Source of the DNA: JAPUEK01 sp963815355
GTDB taxonomy: Bacteria; Pseudomonadota; Alphaproteobacteria; Rhodobacterales; Rhodobacteraceae
Assembly: GCA_963815355.1 (NCBI GenBank)
Contig: CAWFGJ010000007.1
Location: 73,286-137,285, forward strand
Reading direction: 5' to 3'
DNA length: 64,000 bases
Shown here piece by piece: positions 9,147-17,627 of this stretch; within the stretch, counting starts at the first letter, position 1; each line of letters opens with the position of its first letter. A program made the translations under genes and the position numbers. The notes below the pieces were generated by a model, which did not search any database, was not told the DNA's origin, and saw nothing but the letters and a program-made list of their open reading frames with translations.

Positions 9147-10184
9147 CTACCCCGCGAAATCCGTGATCACCGCGACCCCCGGCGGCATGGGGGCATCAAA
9201 CGCGCGCAACTCTGCCGACGCCTTCGATAGCGCGACCTGCCGCGCTACCATCGGCCGAACATCGACGCGGCCTGTCTCAATCATTGCCAGCAAAGAAGGA
9301 TAGCGCCAACTCGGCATCCCGCGCGTCCCAAAAAGCGCCAGCTGTTTCATGTAGACGGCGTTGAGATCGATCTCCATGCGCGCCGCGTGTCCCAAGGGCA
9401 AGCCAACCTGCACATGCCGCCCAAGCGGCCGCAAACACCCGATAGAGCCATTTGTTGTCGCCGCTATGCCCAGGGCCTCGACACTGACATGCGCGCCGCC
9501 GCCGGTTATTTCTCTAATGGTTTCAGCGACATCTCCGTGTGATGCGTTCAACGCTGCCTCCGCCCCGTGGCGCAGGGCGTGGTCCAGCCGCGGTTGTGCC
9601 ACATCCACAACGATCACGCGTGCACCGATCGCCCGACCCAACAGCAGCAGCGACAAGCCGACCCCGCCGGTGCCGTGCACGGCCAACCATTCGCCCGCCT
9701 GCAGCGCGGCGCGGCCCGTCAGCGCGTGCCACGCGGTCGTGACCCGGCATCCCAGCCCGGCCGCCAGAGCGGGCGTCAGGCTGTCTGGCAAGCGTGCGAG
9801 GTTATGGGCGTGGGGGGCCGAGATGTATTCGGCGTAGGCGCCCGGCTCACCAAAGCCGGGCACGCGTTGGGCAAGGCAGGTTGTCGTCTGGCCGGAACGG
9901 CACTCGGGACACTGCCCGCAAGACAGGATGAACGGCGCGATCACCCGGTCGCCGACCCGCCACTGCGCCAAGGGTCCGGCTTCGACCACCTCGCCGCAGT
10001 ATTCGTGCCCCGGAATCGCACCCGGTCGGACTTTAGGATGCTCGCCTACCCAGCCATGCCAATCCGAACGACAAATACCGCAGGCAAGAACCTTGAGCAC
10101 CACGCCGTCCGGCTCACAAACCGGATCGGGGACCGACTCAAGGCTAAGATCGGCGCGAAACTGGCGAAGGACGGCGGCACGCAT
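9147..10184 (-). CDS. Zinc-dependent alcohol dehydrogenase family protein
   Basis: Medium-chain dehydrogenase/reductase of 345 residues, NAD(P)-dependent. The catalytic-zinc motif CGICRSDWHGW is at residues 36-46, followed by GHEYCGEVVEAG. The structural-zinc site carries the four-cysteine pattern CGQCPECRSGQTTTC. The Rossmann motif is VHGTGGVGLS. The family oxidises or reduces small alcohols and aldehydes; the substrate is not evident. It sits between purS and purQ on their strand, an odd guest in a purine cluster, with about 155 bases on the purS side and 190 on the purQ side. These gaps suggest it may have its own promoter. Confidence 0.85.
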   Translation of the reverse strand: MRAAVLRQFRADLSLESVPDPVCEPDGVVLKVLACGICRSDWHGWVGEHPKVRPGAIPGHEYCGEVVEAGPLAQWRVGDRVIAPFILSCGQCPECRSGQTTTCLAQRVPGFGEPGAYAEYISAPHAHNLARLPDSLTPALAAGLGCRVTTAWHALTGRAALQAGEWLAVHGTGGVGLSLLLLGRAIGARVIVVDVAQPRLDHALRHGAEAALNASHGDVAETIREITGGGAHVSVEALGIAATTNGSIGCLRPLGRHVQVGLPLGHAARMEIDLNAVYMKQLALFGTRGMPSWRYPSLLAMIETGRVDVRPMVARQVALSKASAELRAFDAPMPPGVAVITDFAG

Positions 10185-10340
10185 GGCAAGCTCCTGTCAG
10201 GTCGCGGCCACCTTGCCGCAACCAGAGCGTTCTGTCGCCTGTCATGAAAATTCGCCGCGGGCAGCGGGCCGAGAATGGCCGCGCCAGCGGCGCGCGCGCA
10301 GGGTCACGCGGCGCGCCAGCCTGATAACCGCTTGCGCAGC

Positions 10341-10580
10341 TTAGAGAATTTCGACCCGGTAGCTTTCGATGACCGTGTTGGCCAGCAGCTTGTCGCACAT
10401 CGATTTCGCGGCGGCTTCGGCGGCGGCTTTGTCGGTTTCGGCCAGATCAAGCTCGATCACCTTGCCTTGCCGCACCCCTTGGACGCCGGAAAAGCCCAAT
10501 GTTCCCAAGGCGTGGCGCACGGCCTCGCCCTGCACATCCAGAACGCCGGTCTTCAGCATGACTGTTACACGCGCTTTCAT
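10341..10580 (-). CDS. purS: Phosphoribosylformylglycinamidine synthase subunit PurS
   Basis: Small subunit of 79 residues that bridges PurQ and PurL in three-part FGAM synthase. It has the family pattern: MKARVTVMLKTGVLDVQG at the N-terminus, ALGTLGF and VRQGKVIELDL in the middle, and NTVIESYRVEIL at the end. I choose the ATG at 10580, with a GGGGGA ribosome site, over an in-frame TTG four codons upstream. It follows purC by 72 bases on the same strand. Confidence 0.93.
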   Translation of the reverse strand: MKARVTVMLKTGVLDVQGEAVRHALGTLGFSGVQGVRQGKVIELDLAETDKAAAEAAAKSMCDKLLANTVIESYRVEIL

Positions 10581-10652
10581 CTGGTCCCCCAAGGCTTGTG
10601 ATTTGCCGCCTCCTACCCCCGCGCTTGCCCTGCGGCAAGGGGCAGTTCGCGG

Positions 10653-11414
10653 TCAGTTGATCAAGGTCGGCTTCGTGGTGTGCGTCACGTTGGAAGGCAT
10701 GACTCCCAAACGCCGCGCAAGTTCGGCGTAGACATCGGCCAGCGGGCCCGGTTCCCGCTCTGGCTGGCCTTCGGTGGCGGCCAGACCGCGCAAATCCCAC
10801 AAGCGGCAGGAATCGGGGCTGATCTCATCAGCGACGATCAGACGCATGAAATCGCCATCCCAGATCCGGCCCACTTCGATCCGGAAATCGGCAAGCCGGA
10901 TACCGACGCCCATCATCACACCCGACAAAAAGTCATTCACCCGCAGCGCGAGCGCGACCATATCATCAAGATCTTGTTGAGTTGCCCAGCCGAAGGCCAC
11001 AATGTGCTCTTCCGCGACCATGGGAGAGTTCAGGCGTTCGTCCTTAAAGTAATACTCGACAATCGGGCGCGGCAGCGGGGTGCCTTCGGGAATGCCCAGT
11101 TTGGACGAGATTTCACCGGCGGCAAAATTGCGCACGACCACCTCAAGCGGGATGATTTCGGCCATCCGCACCAGTTGTTCGCGCATGTTGATACGGCGGA
11201 TAAAGTGGGTCGGCACACCGATGCTGTTCAGGCCGGACATGAAGAATTCCGACAGGCGATTGTTCAAAACGCCCTTGCCTTCCACCGTTGCGGGGTTGGA
11301 TTCGGTGGGGGTTGGGGTGCCGTCATCCTTGAAATACTGGATCAGGGTGCCCGGTTCCGGCCCTTCATAAAGGATCTTCGCCTTACCCTCGTAGACCTTT
11401 TTCCTGCGCGCCAT
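10653..11414 (-). CDS. purC: Phosphoribosylaminoimidazole-succinocarboxamide synthase
   Basis: SAICAR synthetase, which joins aspartate to CAIR in purine synthesis. The 253-residue protein starts MARRKKVYEGKAKILYEG. It contains the N-terminal nucleotide-binding KAK segment, EVVVRNFAAGEISSKLGI with the substrate-binding arginine, VAEEHI and the DFRIEVGR/VADEISPDSCRLWD catalytic block. The open frame extends 14 codons upstream, but MARRKK is the conserved start. It is the first gene of the purC-purS group on the minus strand. Confidence 0.95.
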   Translation of the reverse strand: MARRKKVYEGKAKILYEGPEPGTLIQYFKDDGTPTPTESNPATVEGKGVLNNRLSEFFMSGLNSIGVPTHFIRRINMREQLVRMAEIIPLEVVVRNFAAGEISSKLGIPEGTPLPRPIVEYYFKDERLNSPMVAEEHIVAFGWATQQDLDDMVALALRVNDFLSGVMMGVGIRLADFRIEVGRIWDGDFMRLIVADEISPDSCRLWDLRGLAATEGQPEREPGPLADVYAELARRLGVMPSNVTHTTKPTLIN

Positions 11415-11823
11415 GAATGCCTCGATGCCAATAGGAAACGGGGCGGCTAATGCCACCCCTCCCGTTCCCTGCGGCTATAAGCAAGCCAGACCGCAGGCGC
11501 AACCCCGCCCGGCCCGGCGGGCCGCGATGCGGTCTTGCGGGGCTCTTGGTGCGATCTTCTTTTGATCTTCTTTCTATCTTCCGCGTGCGGGGCTTTCGCC
11601 GGGGCCGCGAAAGAATGTTTCGCGCGCCCGCGTGAGGCGCCTTTTCGGGGTGAAAGCTGCTGCCGCCGGGCGGGCCAAGGCGGGGGGGCGAGACAGCCCT
11701 GCCCCGCGCTTTCGCTTTGGGGGTGCGGCGATCCTGCAGCGGATCTGATGCGGAGGGGCTTGAACCGGAGCGCCCGCGCGGGCATATGGGGGGAAAGGAA
11801 TAATGACCCCGGAGGGCCAGCCT
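11415..11823. other. GC-rich intergenic stretch, no gene seen
   Basis: About 400 bases between the divergent purC and zeta-inhibitor genes. Long frames exist on both strands, but they are Pro/Arg/Gly-rich products of GC bias with no family pattern. It must hold the promoters for both genes; I cannot place convincing -35/-10 boxes. A ribosome site GGAGGG at 11811-11816 belongs to the zeta gene. Confidence 0.5.
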
Positions 11824-12138
11824 GTGACCACATTCGACGACCGTGAAAACGCCTTTGAAAACAAATTCGCGCATGACGCCGAGATGCAGTTCCGCGCAGA
11901 AGCGCGGCGCAACAAGCTTGTCGGCCTGTGGGCGGCAGAGCTTTTGGGCAAGACCGGCGACGACGCCGCTGCCTATGCGATGGAAGTCGTCTCGGCCGAT
12001 TTCGAAGAAGCCGGGATTGAGGACGTGGTCCGCAAGGTGACCAAGGACCTCGCCGGCAAAGCCTCGGCGGATGAAGTGCGCGCCAAGATGGGCGAAATGC
12101 TGCCTGCGGCCAAAGCCATGTTGATGTCGGAACTCTGA
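11824..12138 (+). CDS. ATP synthase inhibitor subunit zeta (DUF1476 family)
   Basis: Small cytoplasmic protein of 104 residues matching the alphaproteobacterial DUF1476 family, whose Paracoccus denitrificans member is the F1-ATPase inhibitor zeta. The N-terminus MTTFDDRENAFENKFAHDA is the inhibitory region in the characterised protein. It is followed by the four-helix core (LVGLWAAELLGKTGDDAAAYA). The start is GTG at 11824, since the family begins exactly at MTTFDDRE and a GGAGGG site lies 7 bases before it. By family knowledge it blocks ATP hydrolysis by F1 during de-energisation. Confidence 0.9.
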   Translation: MTTFDDRENAFENKFAHDAEMQFRAEARRNKLVGLWAAELLGKTGDDAAAYAMEVVSADFEEAGIEDVVRKVTKDLAGKASADEVRAKMGEMLPAAKAMLMSEL

Positions 12139-12173
12139 CAGCCCGAAACGGCCGTTTTGCGCCACGTTTTTGC

Positions 12174-12201
12174 GGGCCGCCTCTGCTGTGCAGGGCGGCC
12201 C
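12174..12201 (+). terminator. Hairpin downstream of the zeta gene
   Basis: An 8-base-pair stem GGGCCGCC/GGCGGCCC with a 12-base loop lies 35 bases after the stop and is followed by GTTGCCTTT, a poor U tract. It probably ends or stabilises the zeta transcript before the methyltransferase gene. Confidence 0.5.
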
Positions 12202-12324
12202 GTTGCCTTTCGCGGCAGGCAACGCCCTGCCGATCGGGCGGCGGTGTTGTGGAATATGCGTTTGCGCCCAAGCCTGCCGCATGGCACATCCCGACCATAC
12301 CCGTTTTCCAACCGGAGCATTCAA

Positions 12325-13341
12325 ATGCCGCAGGACGCCCTTTCAAAACTGCTCGCCACGCGTGACTGGCTGATGGCCGATGGCGCGACGGGGACCAACC
12401 TGTTCAACATGGGTCTGTCAGCCGGTGAGCCGCCAGAATTCTGGAACGTCGATCTGCCCGACAACATCCGCACGCTGTATCGCGGGGCGGTCGACGCCGG
12501 GTCGGACATTTTCCTGACCAACACCTTTGGCGGCAACGCCAGCCGTCTGAAGCTGCACAACGCCCAAGGCCGGGTGCGTGAGTTGAACCGCGTGGGTGCG
12601 GCACTGGGCCGCGAGATTGCGGATGCGGCAGGGCGGACCGTGGTGGTTGCGGGCTCTGTCGGGCCGACGGGCGATATCTTTGAGCCGATGGGCACCATGA
12701 CCCATGCCGTCGCCGTCGAGATGTTCCATGAGCAGGCCGAGGGCCTGAAAGAGGGCGGCGCGGATGTCTTGTGGATCGAGACGATCTCGGCCCCTGAAGA
12801 ATACCGCGCGGCCGCCGAAGCGGCGGCACTCGCCGGGATGCCGTGGTGCGGCACGATGAGCTTTGACACCGCCGGGCGCACGATGATGGGCGTGACCTCG
12901 TCTGCGATGGCCGAGATGGTGGAAAAGCTGGCGAACCCGCCGATTGCCTTCGGGGCCAACTGTGGCGTGGGGGCGTCGGATCTGATGCGGACGATTCTGG
13001 GCTTTACCGCGCAGGGCGGCGCGCGTCCGATCATCGCCAAGGGCAACGCCGGGATTCCGAAATACCATGACGGCCACATCCACTATGACGGCACGCCCGA
13101 GTTGATGGCGGAATATGCCGTGCTGGCGCGGGATGCCGGGGTGCGGATCATCGGCGGCTGCTGTGGCACGATGCCCGAGCATCTGAAGGCGATGCGCGCG
13201 GCGCTGGAAAGCCGTCCCAAGGGCCCGGTCCCCAGCCTTGACGATATCAGCGCCCGGCTGGGTGGGTTCTCCTCCGCGTCTGACGGCACGGGCGACACCT
13301 CGGGCGATCCCAAGCGCGAACGCCGGGGCCGCCGCGGGTAA
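12325..13341 (+). CDS. bmt: Betaine/homocysteine S-methyltransferase family protein
   Basis: Zinc-dependent methyltransferase of 338 residues that moves a methyl group to homocysteine, giving methionine. The start MPQDALSKLLATRDWLMADGA has an ACCGGAG site. Visible family motifs are DGATGTNLF, TNTFGGNASRL, VAGSVGPTGDIFEP, FGANCGVG (first zinc cysteine) and GGCCGTMPEHL (paired zinc cysteines). The C-terminal 40 residues are a Ser/Gly/Arg-rich tail ending RERRGRRG, longer than usual. In Rhodobacteraceae this type (Bmt) serves betaine demethylation and methionine supply. No riboswitch of the SAM or SAH type was recognised upstream. Confidence 0.85.
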   Translation: MPQDALSKLLATRDWLMADGATGTNLFNMGLSAGEPPEFWNVDLPDNIRTLYRGAVDAGSDIFLTNTFGGNASRLKLHNAQGRVRELNRVGAALGREIADAAGRTVVVAGSVGPTGDIFEPMGTMTHAVAVEMFHEQAEGLKEGGADVLWIETISAPEEYRAAAEAAALAGMPWCGTMSFDTAGRTMMGVTSSAMAEMVEKLANPPIAFGANCGVGASDLMRTILGFTAQGGARPIIAKGNAGIPKYHDGHIHYDGTPELMAEYAVLARDAGVRIIGGCCGTMPEHLKAMRAALESRPKGPVPSLDDISARLGGFSSASDGTGDTSGDPKRERRGRRG

Positions 13342-13359
13342 GCCGCCCGTCCCCTGAGG

Positions 13360-13611
13360 TCAGCCGATATCCAGAGCCAGCGCATGGACGCGCTGGTTCA
13401 GATCGCCCAGCGCCCGTTGCACCGCCCGGTGCCGCTCCAGCCGTGCCATTGCGGCAAGGGACGGGGCGCGGATCAGCACCCGGAAATGGCTTTCCCCCGT
13501 GCCATCATCGCCTGAATGCCCCGCGTGACGGTGGCTTTCGTTTTCAATTTCCAGCCGGTCAGGGCGGAAAGCCGCCTCTAACCGCGTTCGCATCTCAGTT
13601 TCCACATTCAT
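13360..13611 (-). CDS. bolA: BolA family protein
   Basis: BolA-fold protein of 83 residues. The motif ESHRHAGHSGDDGTGESHFRVLI contains the histidines that bind a shared Fe-S cluster with monothiol glutaredoxins in this family. It is followed by a helix-turn-helix-like C-terminal half (RLERHRAVQRALGDL). The family acts in iron homeostasis and Fe-S trafficking. It is divergent from the J-domain gene 72 bases away, an arrangement common in alphaproteobacteria. Confidence 0.92.
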   Translation of the reverse strand: MNVETEMRTRLEAAFRPDRLEIENESHRHAGHSGDDGTGESHFRVLIRAPSLAAMARLERHRAVQRALGDLNQRVHALALDIG

Positions 13612-13683
13612 TTTGTCTTAGCCCCTTCACCTTGCCCACCAAATCCCTAAACTTGCAGCCCCGAGTCGGAAAGGCCACTTGCG

Positions 13684-14316
13684 ATGACCACCCGCCCACC
13701 GTTTGAGTTCGACATCCGCGTTTCGTCCGATAAGGCGAAGCGTAAAACAGGTCGGCGCGGCATGTCCGGAGCTTTCGACACCGCCAACCGCGGCTGCGAT
13801 TTCCCTGACTGCAAAGAAAAGGGCGCCTACCGCGCGCCCAAATCCCCGGACCATCTGGATGAGTTCTTCTGGTTCTGCCGCGACCATGTGCGCGAATATA
13901 ACCTGAAATGGAATTTTTTCGGCACGGCGACGGATGATGAATTCCAAAAGCTGCTTGAAAAGGACCGTCTGTGGGAGCGCGAGACCAAGCCGTTCTCACG
14001 CAAGGACGATGGCAATGCGTGGCACCGGTTGGGGGTGAATGACCCGATGTCGCTGTTGGGCGACAATGCCACGCGCAACCCCGGCAAGCCGCAGTCTGGG
14101 GCCACCCGCAAGCTGCCCGCCACCGAGCGAAAGGCGGTAGAGATTCTGGATGCCCGCGATACGTGGTCCAAGGCCGATATCCGCAAGCAATACAAAAGTC
14201 TGGTCAAGGATCTGCACCCCGACATGAATGGCGGCGACCGTTCCGATGAGGAACGACTGCAAGAGGTGGTCTGGGCTTGGGATCAGATCAAGGACAGCCG
14301 CTACTTCAAGGAGTAA
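13684..14316 (+). CDS. J-domain (DnaJ-like) protein
   Basis: Cytoplasmic protein of 210 residues with an N-terminal cysteine-containing region (CDFPDCKEKGAYRAPKS, and CRDH further on) and a C-terminal J-domain. The helix II/III loop carries HPD at residues 178-180 (KDLHPDMNGGDR), so stimulation of an Hsp70 partner is expected. The client is unknown. In many Rhodobacteraceae it lies between bolA and cobS. Here cobS is 3.3 kb away, separated by the glycosyltransferase/methyltransferase pair and msrB. Confidence 0.88.
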   Translation: MTTRPPFEFDIRVSSDKAKRKTGRRGMSGAFDTANRGCDFPDCKEKGAYRAPKSPDHLDEFFWFCRDHVREYNLKWNFFGTATDDEFQKLLEKDRLWERETKPFSRKDDGNAWHRLGVNDPMSLLGDNATRNPGKPQSGATRKLPATERKAVEILDARDTWSKADIRKQYKSLVKDLHPDMNGGDRSDEERLQEVVWAWDQIKDSRYFKE

Positions 14317-14346
14317 GCGGTTGCCTGATGGCTGCCGATGCGGGCG

Positions 14347-16017
14347 CTAGATCCGGCGGATGAAGTCGTATTTCAGCAACCAGATCAGCACGCGGTCCGT
14401 GGCCAGCGGGCTAAGGCCGCAGGCGGTGGCCAGTGTGGCGGCCTCGGCCCCGATGAGGGAGGTGGCGGTCGGACTGGTGGCGGTGATGGCGGCGAGGACG
14501 GCGGCGATCTGTTCGGGGGCGGCAAAGATGCGCCGGGTGCCAAGGTAGTCGCGCAGGGCCAGTGTGTCTGTCAGGCCGGGCCTGCCGGCCAGATCGCGGG
14601 CCACAAAGCGTTGGCCGGCAAAGTTGACCTGTTCGGTCGGATAGTTGCCGAAGAGCGCCGTGGGCGACGGGGCGACCGGCACCAGATCGGCGGCGTAGCG
14701 TTGCGATTGGCCGACGGCGCGGCGGGCCTCTTGTTCGGCCCAGAGGTCTTGCATCTGCGGCACCACCTTGGACCAGTCATAAAGTGCGCGCGCGCGGGCC
14801 TGCCCTGCGGCCCCCATGCGTTTGCGCAAGGCGGGGTTCTGCGCCAGATCAAGGATGCGGGCGCGCAATTCGCCCATGTCGATTTCGGTCATGGCCGAGG
14901 CTGCGGCGCAGTATTGCACATAGCTGTCGATGCCGCCGTGATAGCGCAGCGCCTCATTGGCCAGATGCGACGCGGGCAGGCTGCGCGAGGTCACCCGAAA
15001 GCCCACATCGGGGCTGACGGTGTCTTTCATCCCATCCCAGTCTGACACCAGCAACGGCAGACCGGCGGCCATGCCTTCCAACGGGGCAAGGCCAAAGGTT
15101 TCCTGAATGTTGTCGATCAGGAACAAGAACACATCGGCCGCTGACAGGGCGGCTTTGCGCTCGTCCGCCTTGGCCCCGTCAAGGATGACAAAGCCCACTT
15201 CCGGCATCAGGGCGGCGGCCCCGGCCTCAAACACTTTGCGGGAATAGTCGTCGCGGAACACCCCGCAGAAGACGACGTGCAGCTTTTGCGCTGCCCCCAG
15301 TTCGGCTTGGGCCGATTGCATGGCCAGATAGATCGGCAGGGGATCAAACTTTTCATGCGGGGTCAGGCGCGCGATGGTGGCAAAGACCACATCCTGCGGC
15401 CCGGCCCCAAGCCGCTCGCGCAGCCCCTGCCCTGCCGCCGCGTCCGGGGTGAAATCATCGCAATGGATGCCCAAGGGGATCACCGGCAGCATCGGGCGTG
15501 GCCGCGGATCGGCGCGCAGGTGTTGGCGCAGGTGTTGGTCCACGAGATCCATTTGCAGCGTGACCGAGGACAGCACCGCTTTGGAAGTGCAGATCACCGC
15601 ATCCCATTCGGCCACCGGCGAGACGCGCAGATCGAGCCAGCCCTGCATCACAGCGGCGGTTGAGATGGTATGCGTGATGCCGCACAGCGCATAGGCCCCG
15701 CTGCCATAGACCGCGCGGCGCCATGTTTCGCTGGCGTAGTTGGGACTGGGGTAGAACACGGTCCGCAGCGGCGTGATTGCCGGGGGGCGGATCATGCCCA
15801 CCGCGCGCAGCGGTATTTGCGGGCGCAGGCGGGCGCTGAGGGCCTGAACTGGCACCAGCTCTTCAGCGGTTTTGGTCAGGAAGACGAACTCCTCCACCTC
15901 GGCATGGGTCAAGAACCCGCGCAGGAAGGATTCTCCGGCGACCCGGCGGCCGTTGATGCCTTTGGCGGCGGGATCAAAGCCGTCTTGCGCATACCAGATC
16001 GCGGCGTTGGTCTTCAT
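14347..16017 (-). CDS. GT4-type glycosyltransferase
   Basis: Protein of 556 residues with a GT-B glycosyltransferase domain. The C-terminal nucleotide-sugar region has VFATIARLTPHEKFD and ETFGLAPLEGMAAGLPLLVSDWDG, the EX7E-type motif of family GT4. About 130 extra residues follow the domain, which is longer than a minimal GT4. The start at 16017 overlaps the stop of the methyltransferase gene (ATGA), so the two are translationally coupled. The longer open frame upstream is the other gene's shadow. It probably decorates a surface polysaccharide or a glycan; the substrate is unknown. Confidence 0.8.
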   Translation of the reverse strand: MKTNAAIWYAQDGFDPAAKGINGRRVAGESFLRGFLTHAEVEEFVFLTKTAEELVPVQALSARLRPQIPLRAVGMIRPPAITPLRTVFYPSPNYASETWRRAVYGSGAYALCGITHTISTAAVMQGWLDLRVSPVAEWDAVICTSKAVLSSVTLQMDLVDQHLRQHLRADPRPRPMLPVIPLGIHCDDFTPDAAAGQGLRERLGAGPQDVVFATIARLTPHEKFDPLPIYLAMQSAQAELGAAQKLHVVFCGVFRDDYSRKVFEAGAAALMPEVGFVILDGAKADERKAALSAADVFLFLIDNIQETFGLAPLEGMAAGLPLLVSDWDGMKDTVSPDVGFRVTSRSLPASHLANEALRYHGGIDSYVQYCAAASAMTEIDMGELRARILDLAQNPALRKRMGAAGQARARALYDWSKVVPQMQDLWAEQEARRAVGQSQRYAADLVPVAPSPTALFGNYPTEQVNFAGQRFVARDLAGRPGLTDTLALRDYLGTRRIFAAPEQIAAVLAAITATSPTATSLIGAEAATLATACGLSPLATDRVLIWLLKYDFIRRI

Positions 16018-16817
16018 GGCTGCCCCTTTGCTTTCATCCACAACCAGGGTGTGGGCCCGCTGCGCCATTCCCACAGCGCGAGCAATCGGTCCAGATCGGA
16101 CAGCTCTTCCATCCAGGCGGGCAGGCCAGAGCCATCCAGCGCGCGGTCGATCCGGCGCAGCGTGTGGCTGTCGGCAAACCGCGCGGTAAGGGCCTGAACG
16201 GTGCCATTGCCGTGGCACTCTACCAAGATATCCGCGGCGCACAGTGCGGGGGCGGCGGCGGGGTCGAGCAGGTCCGTCTCGGCCCCTTCGATGTCGCAGA
16301 TGATCACCGTGCGTTGGTCTGCGCAAAGCGACAGGTCGGCGTGGGTGATCTGGCCACCCCGCTCGACCCGGTCGGCCACGCCATTGGCCTGCGCCATGTC
16401 GTGGCAAAAGCCCAGCGCCGCGGCATCGCTGTCGCGGGCAAGGACCCGCGCGCCGGGCAGGCGCAGGGCAAGCCCGACGGAGTAGTAGCCCTCGGCACAG
16501 CCGATATCGAGGATCAGGTCAGGCGCGCTGGCGATGATCTCTTCGATCACCGGGGCAAGCGAGGCTTCATAGGCGCCAATCAGGCGGCTGGCGCGGGCGC
16601 CTTCGGACGCGCGGGCCACATAGCGCATGCCCTTGAACGGCCCCGAAAGCACCACCGCGCCAGAACGGTCCACCAGCGAATTGGCCAGCAGTTCGGCCCG
16701 CCATTTGGCCAACAGCCGCAGGCAACGTTCGAGGTTCTTGGCCGAGGGCGGATCATCGGCGTAGCTGCGCAGGGTTTGCGTGACGGACAGCGTGAACGGC
16801 GAAGGCGCGGGGGGCAT
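16014..16817 (-). CDS. SAM-dependent methyltransferase (FkbM-like)
   Basis: Protein of 267 residues with the SAM-binding motif LILDIGCAEGYYSVGLAL in mid-protein, followed by VLARDSD and CDIEGAE. The last resembles the conserved acidic motif of FkbM-type sugar methyltransferases. I start at MPPAPSPFTLSV, with eight upstream codons left out as unlikely. Its stop overlaps the start of the glycosyltransferase gene, so both probably act on the same glycan. Confidence 0.75.
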   Translation of the reverse strand: MPPAPSPFTLSVTQTLRSYADDPPSAKNLERCLRLLAKWRAELLANSLVDRSGAVVLSGPFKGMRYVARASEGARASRLIGAYEASLAPVIEEIIASAPDLILDIGCAEGYYSVGLALRLPGARVLARDSDAAALGFCHDMAQANGVADRVERGGQITHADLSLCADQRTVIICDIEGAETDLLDPAAAPALCAADILVECHGNGTVQALTARFADSHTLRRIDRALDGSGLPAWMEELSDLDRLLALWEWRSGPTPWLWMKAKGQP

Positions 16818-16919
16818 GGGGGCTCCGGCAAGGCGGGGCACCGCGCCCCTGCCCTTGGTTAGCCGCCCGCCCGTTGCCTGTCTATGACGATGGTGGCCAG
16901 CGGGCCACCGACCGCCGGG

Positions 16920-17387
16920 TCAGGCGGCCACAAACGTCATCGCAGCACCGTTCATGCAATAGCGCAGCCCCGTGGGTTTCGGGCCGTCGTTGAAGACATG
17001 GCCCAGATGCCCGCCGCAGCGGCGGCAATGCACCTCGGTCCGGGTGCCCAGAAGGCCGCGGTCAGGGCGGGTGCCTACGGCGTTGGGCAGGGGTTGGTAG
17101 AAGGACGGCCAGCCCGTGCCGCTGTCGTATTTGGTCTCTGACGCGTAAAGGGGCAGGTCACACCCGGCACAATGGAAGGTGCCTTTGCGTTTTTCGTGGT
17201 CAAGCGGGCTGCTGCCGGCACGTTCTGTATCTTCTTGGCGCAGGACGGCGAATTGCTGCTTGGTCAGTTTGGCGCGCCATTCGGCCTCGGTCAGGGTGAT
17301 CTCAAAGGTTTCGGCACTGGCGCCGCGGCCAAATCCGAAAGCGGCCATGGCGACGGTGGCACCAGACAAGAAAAGACGGCGGTTCAT
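16920..17387 (-). CDS. msrB: Exported peptide-methionine (R)-S-oxide reductase MsrB
   Basis: Repairs methionine-R-sulfoxide in proteins. The 155-residue protein begins with an export signal (NRRLFLSG then a hydrophobic core, cleavage likely after Ala25). The RR pair is Tat-like but a Sec route is possible. The mature domain has four zinc cysteines (Cys73, Cys76, Cys121, Cys124), the SGTGWPSFY substrate motif and the catalytic Cys144 in RYCMN. Export places it in the periplasm, where it would guard envelope proteins against oxidation. It is divergent from cobS with 240 bases between them. Confidence 0.92.
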   Translation of the reverse strand: MNRRLFLSGATVAMAAFGFGRGASAETFEITLTEAEWRAKLTKQQFAVLRQEDTERAGSSPLDHEKRKGTFHCAGCDLPLYASETKYDSGTGWPSFYQPLPNAVGTRPDRGLLGTRTEVHCRRCGGHLGHVFNDGPKPTGLRYCMNGAAMTFVAA

Positions 17388-17627
17388 GGCGTTCTCCTAT
17401 GGGTTTTGGCGATCTTAACAGGAAACGAGGCCAAGGGGCGGCAGGTTTCAGCCGCTCACGCAGACGCGAAGCGGCGTGAAGGGGGGGCGTTGCTGTCGCA
17501 GGCACGATCCCGCCCCACCCCTTGCAGGCCCCACCGATATGCTCCACAACTCAGGGGCAAGACGGGCCATGCGGGCCTGCGATCAAAGATGTGAACGGGC
17601 TGCGGCCCGGCTAGATATAGGCGCAAG

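Noticed and set aside
12139..12324. SAM or SAH riboswitch before the homocysteine methyltransferase
   Set aside because: Only a terminator-like hairpin is present; I could not find the conserved cores of the SAM-II, SAM/SAH or SAH classes.
17388..17627. Cobalamin riboswitch before cobS
   Set aside because: The conserved B12-box type sequence is not seen in either strand of the 240-base region.
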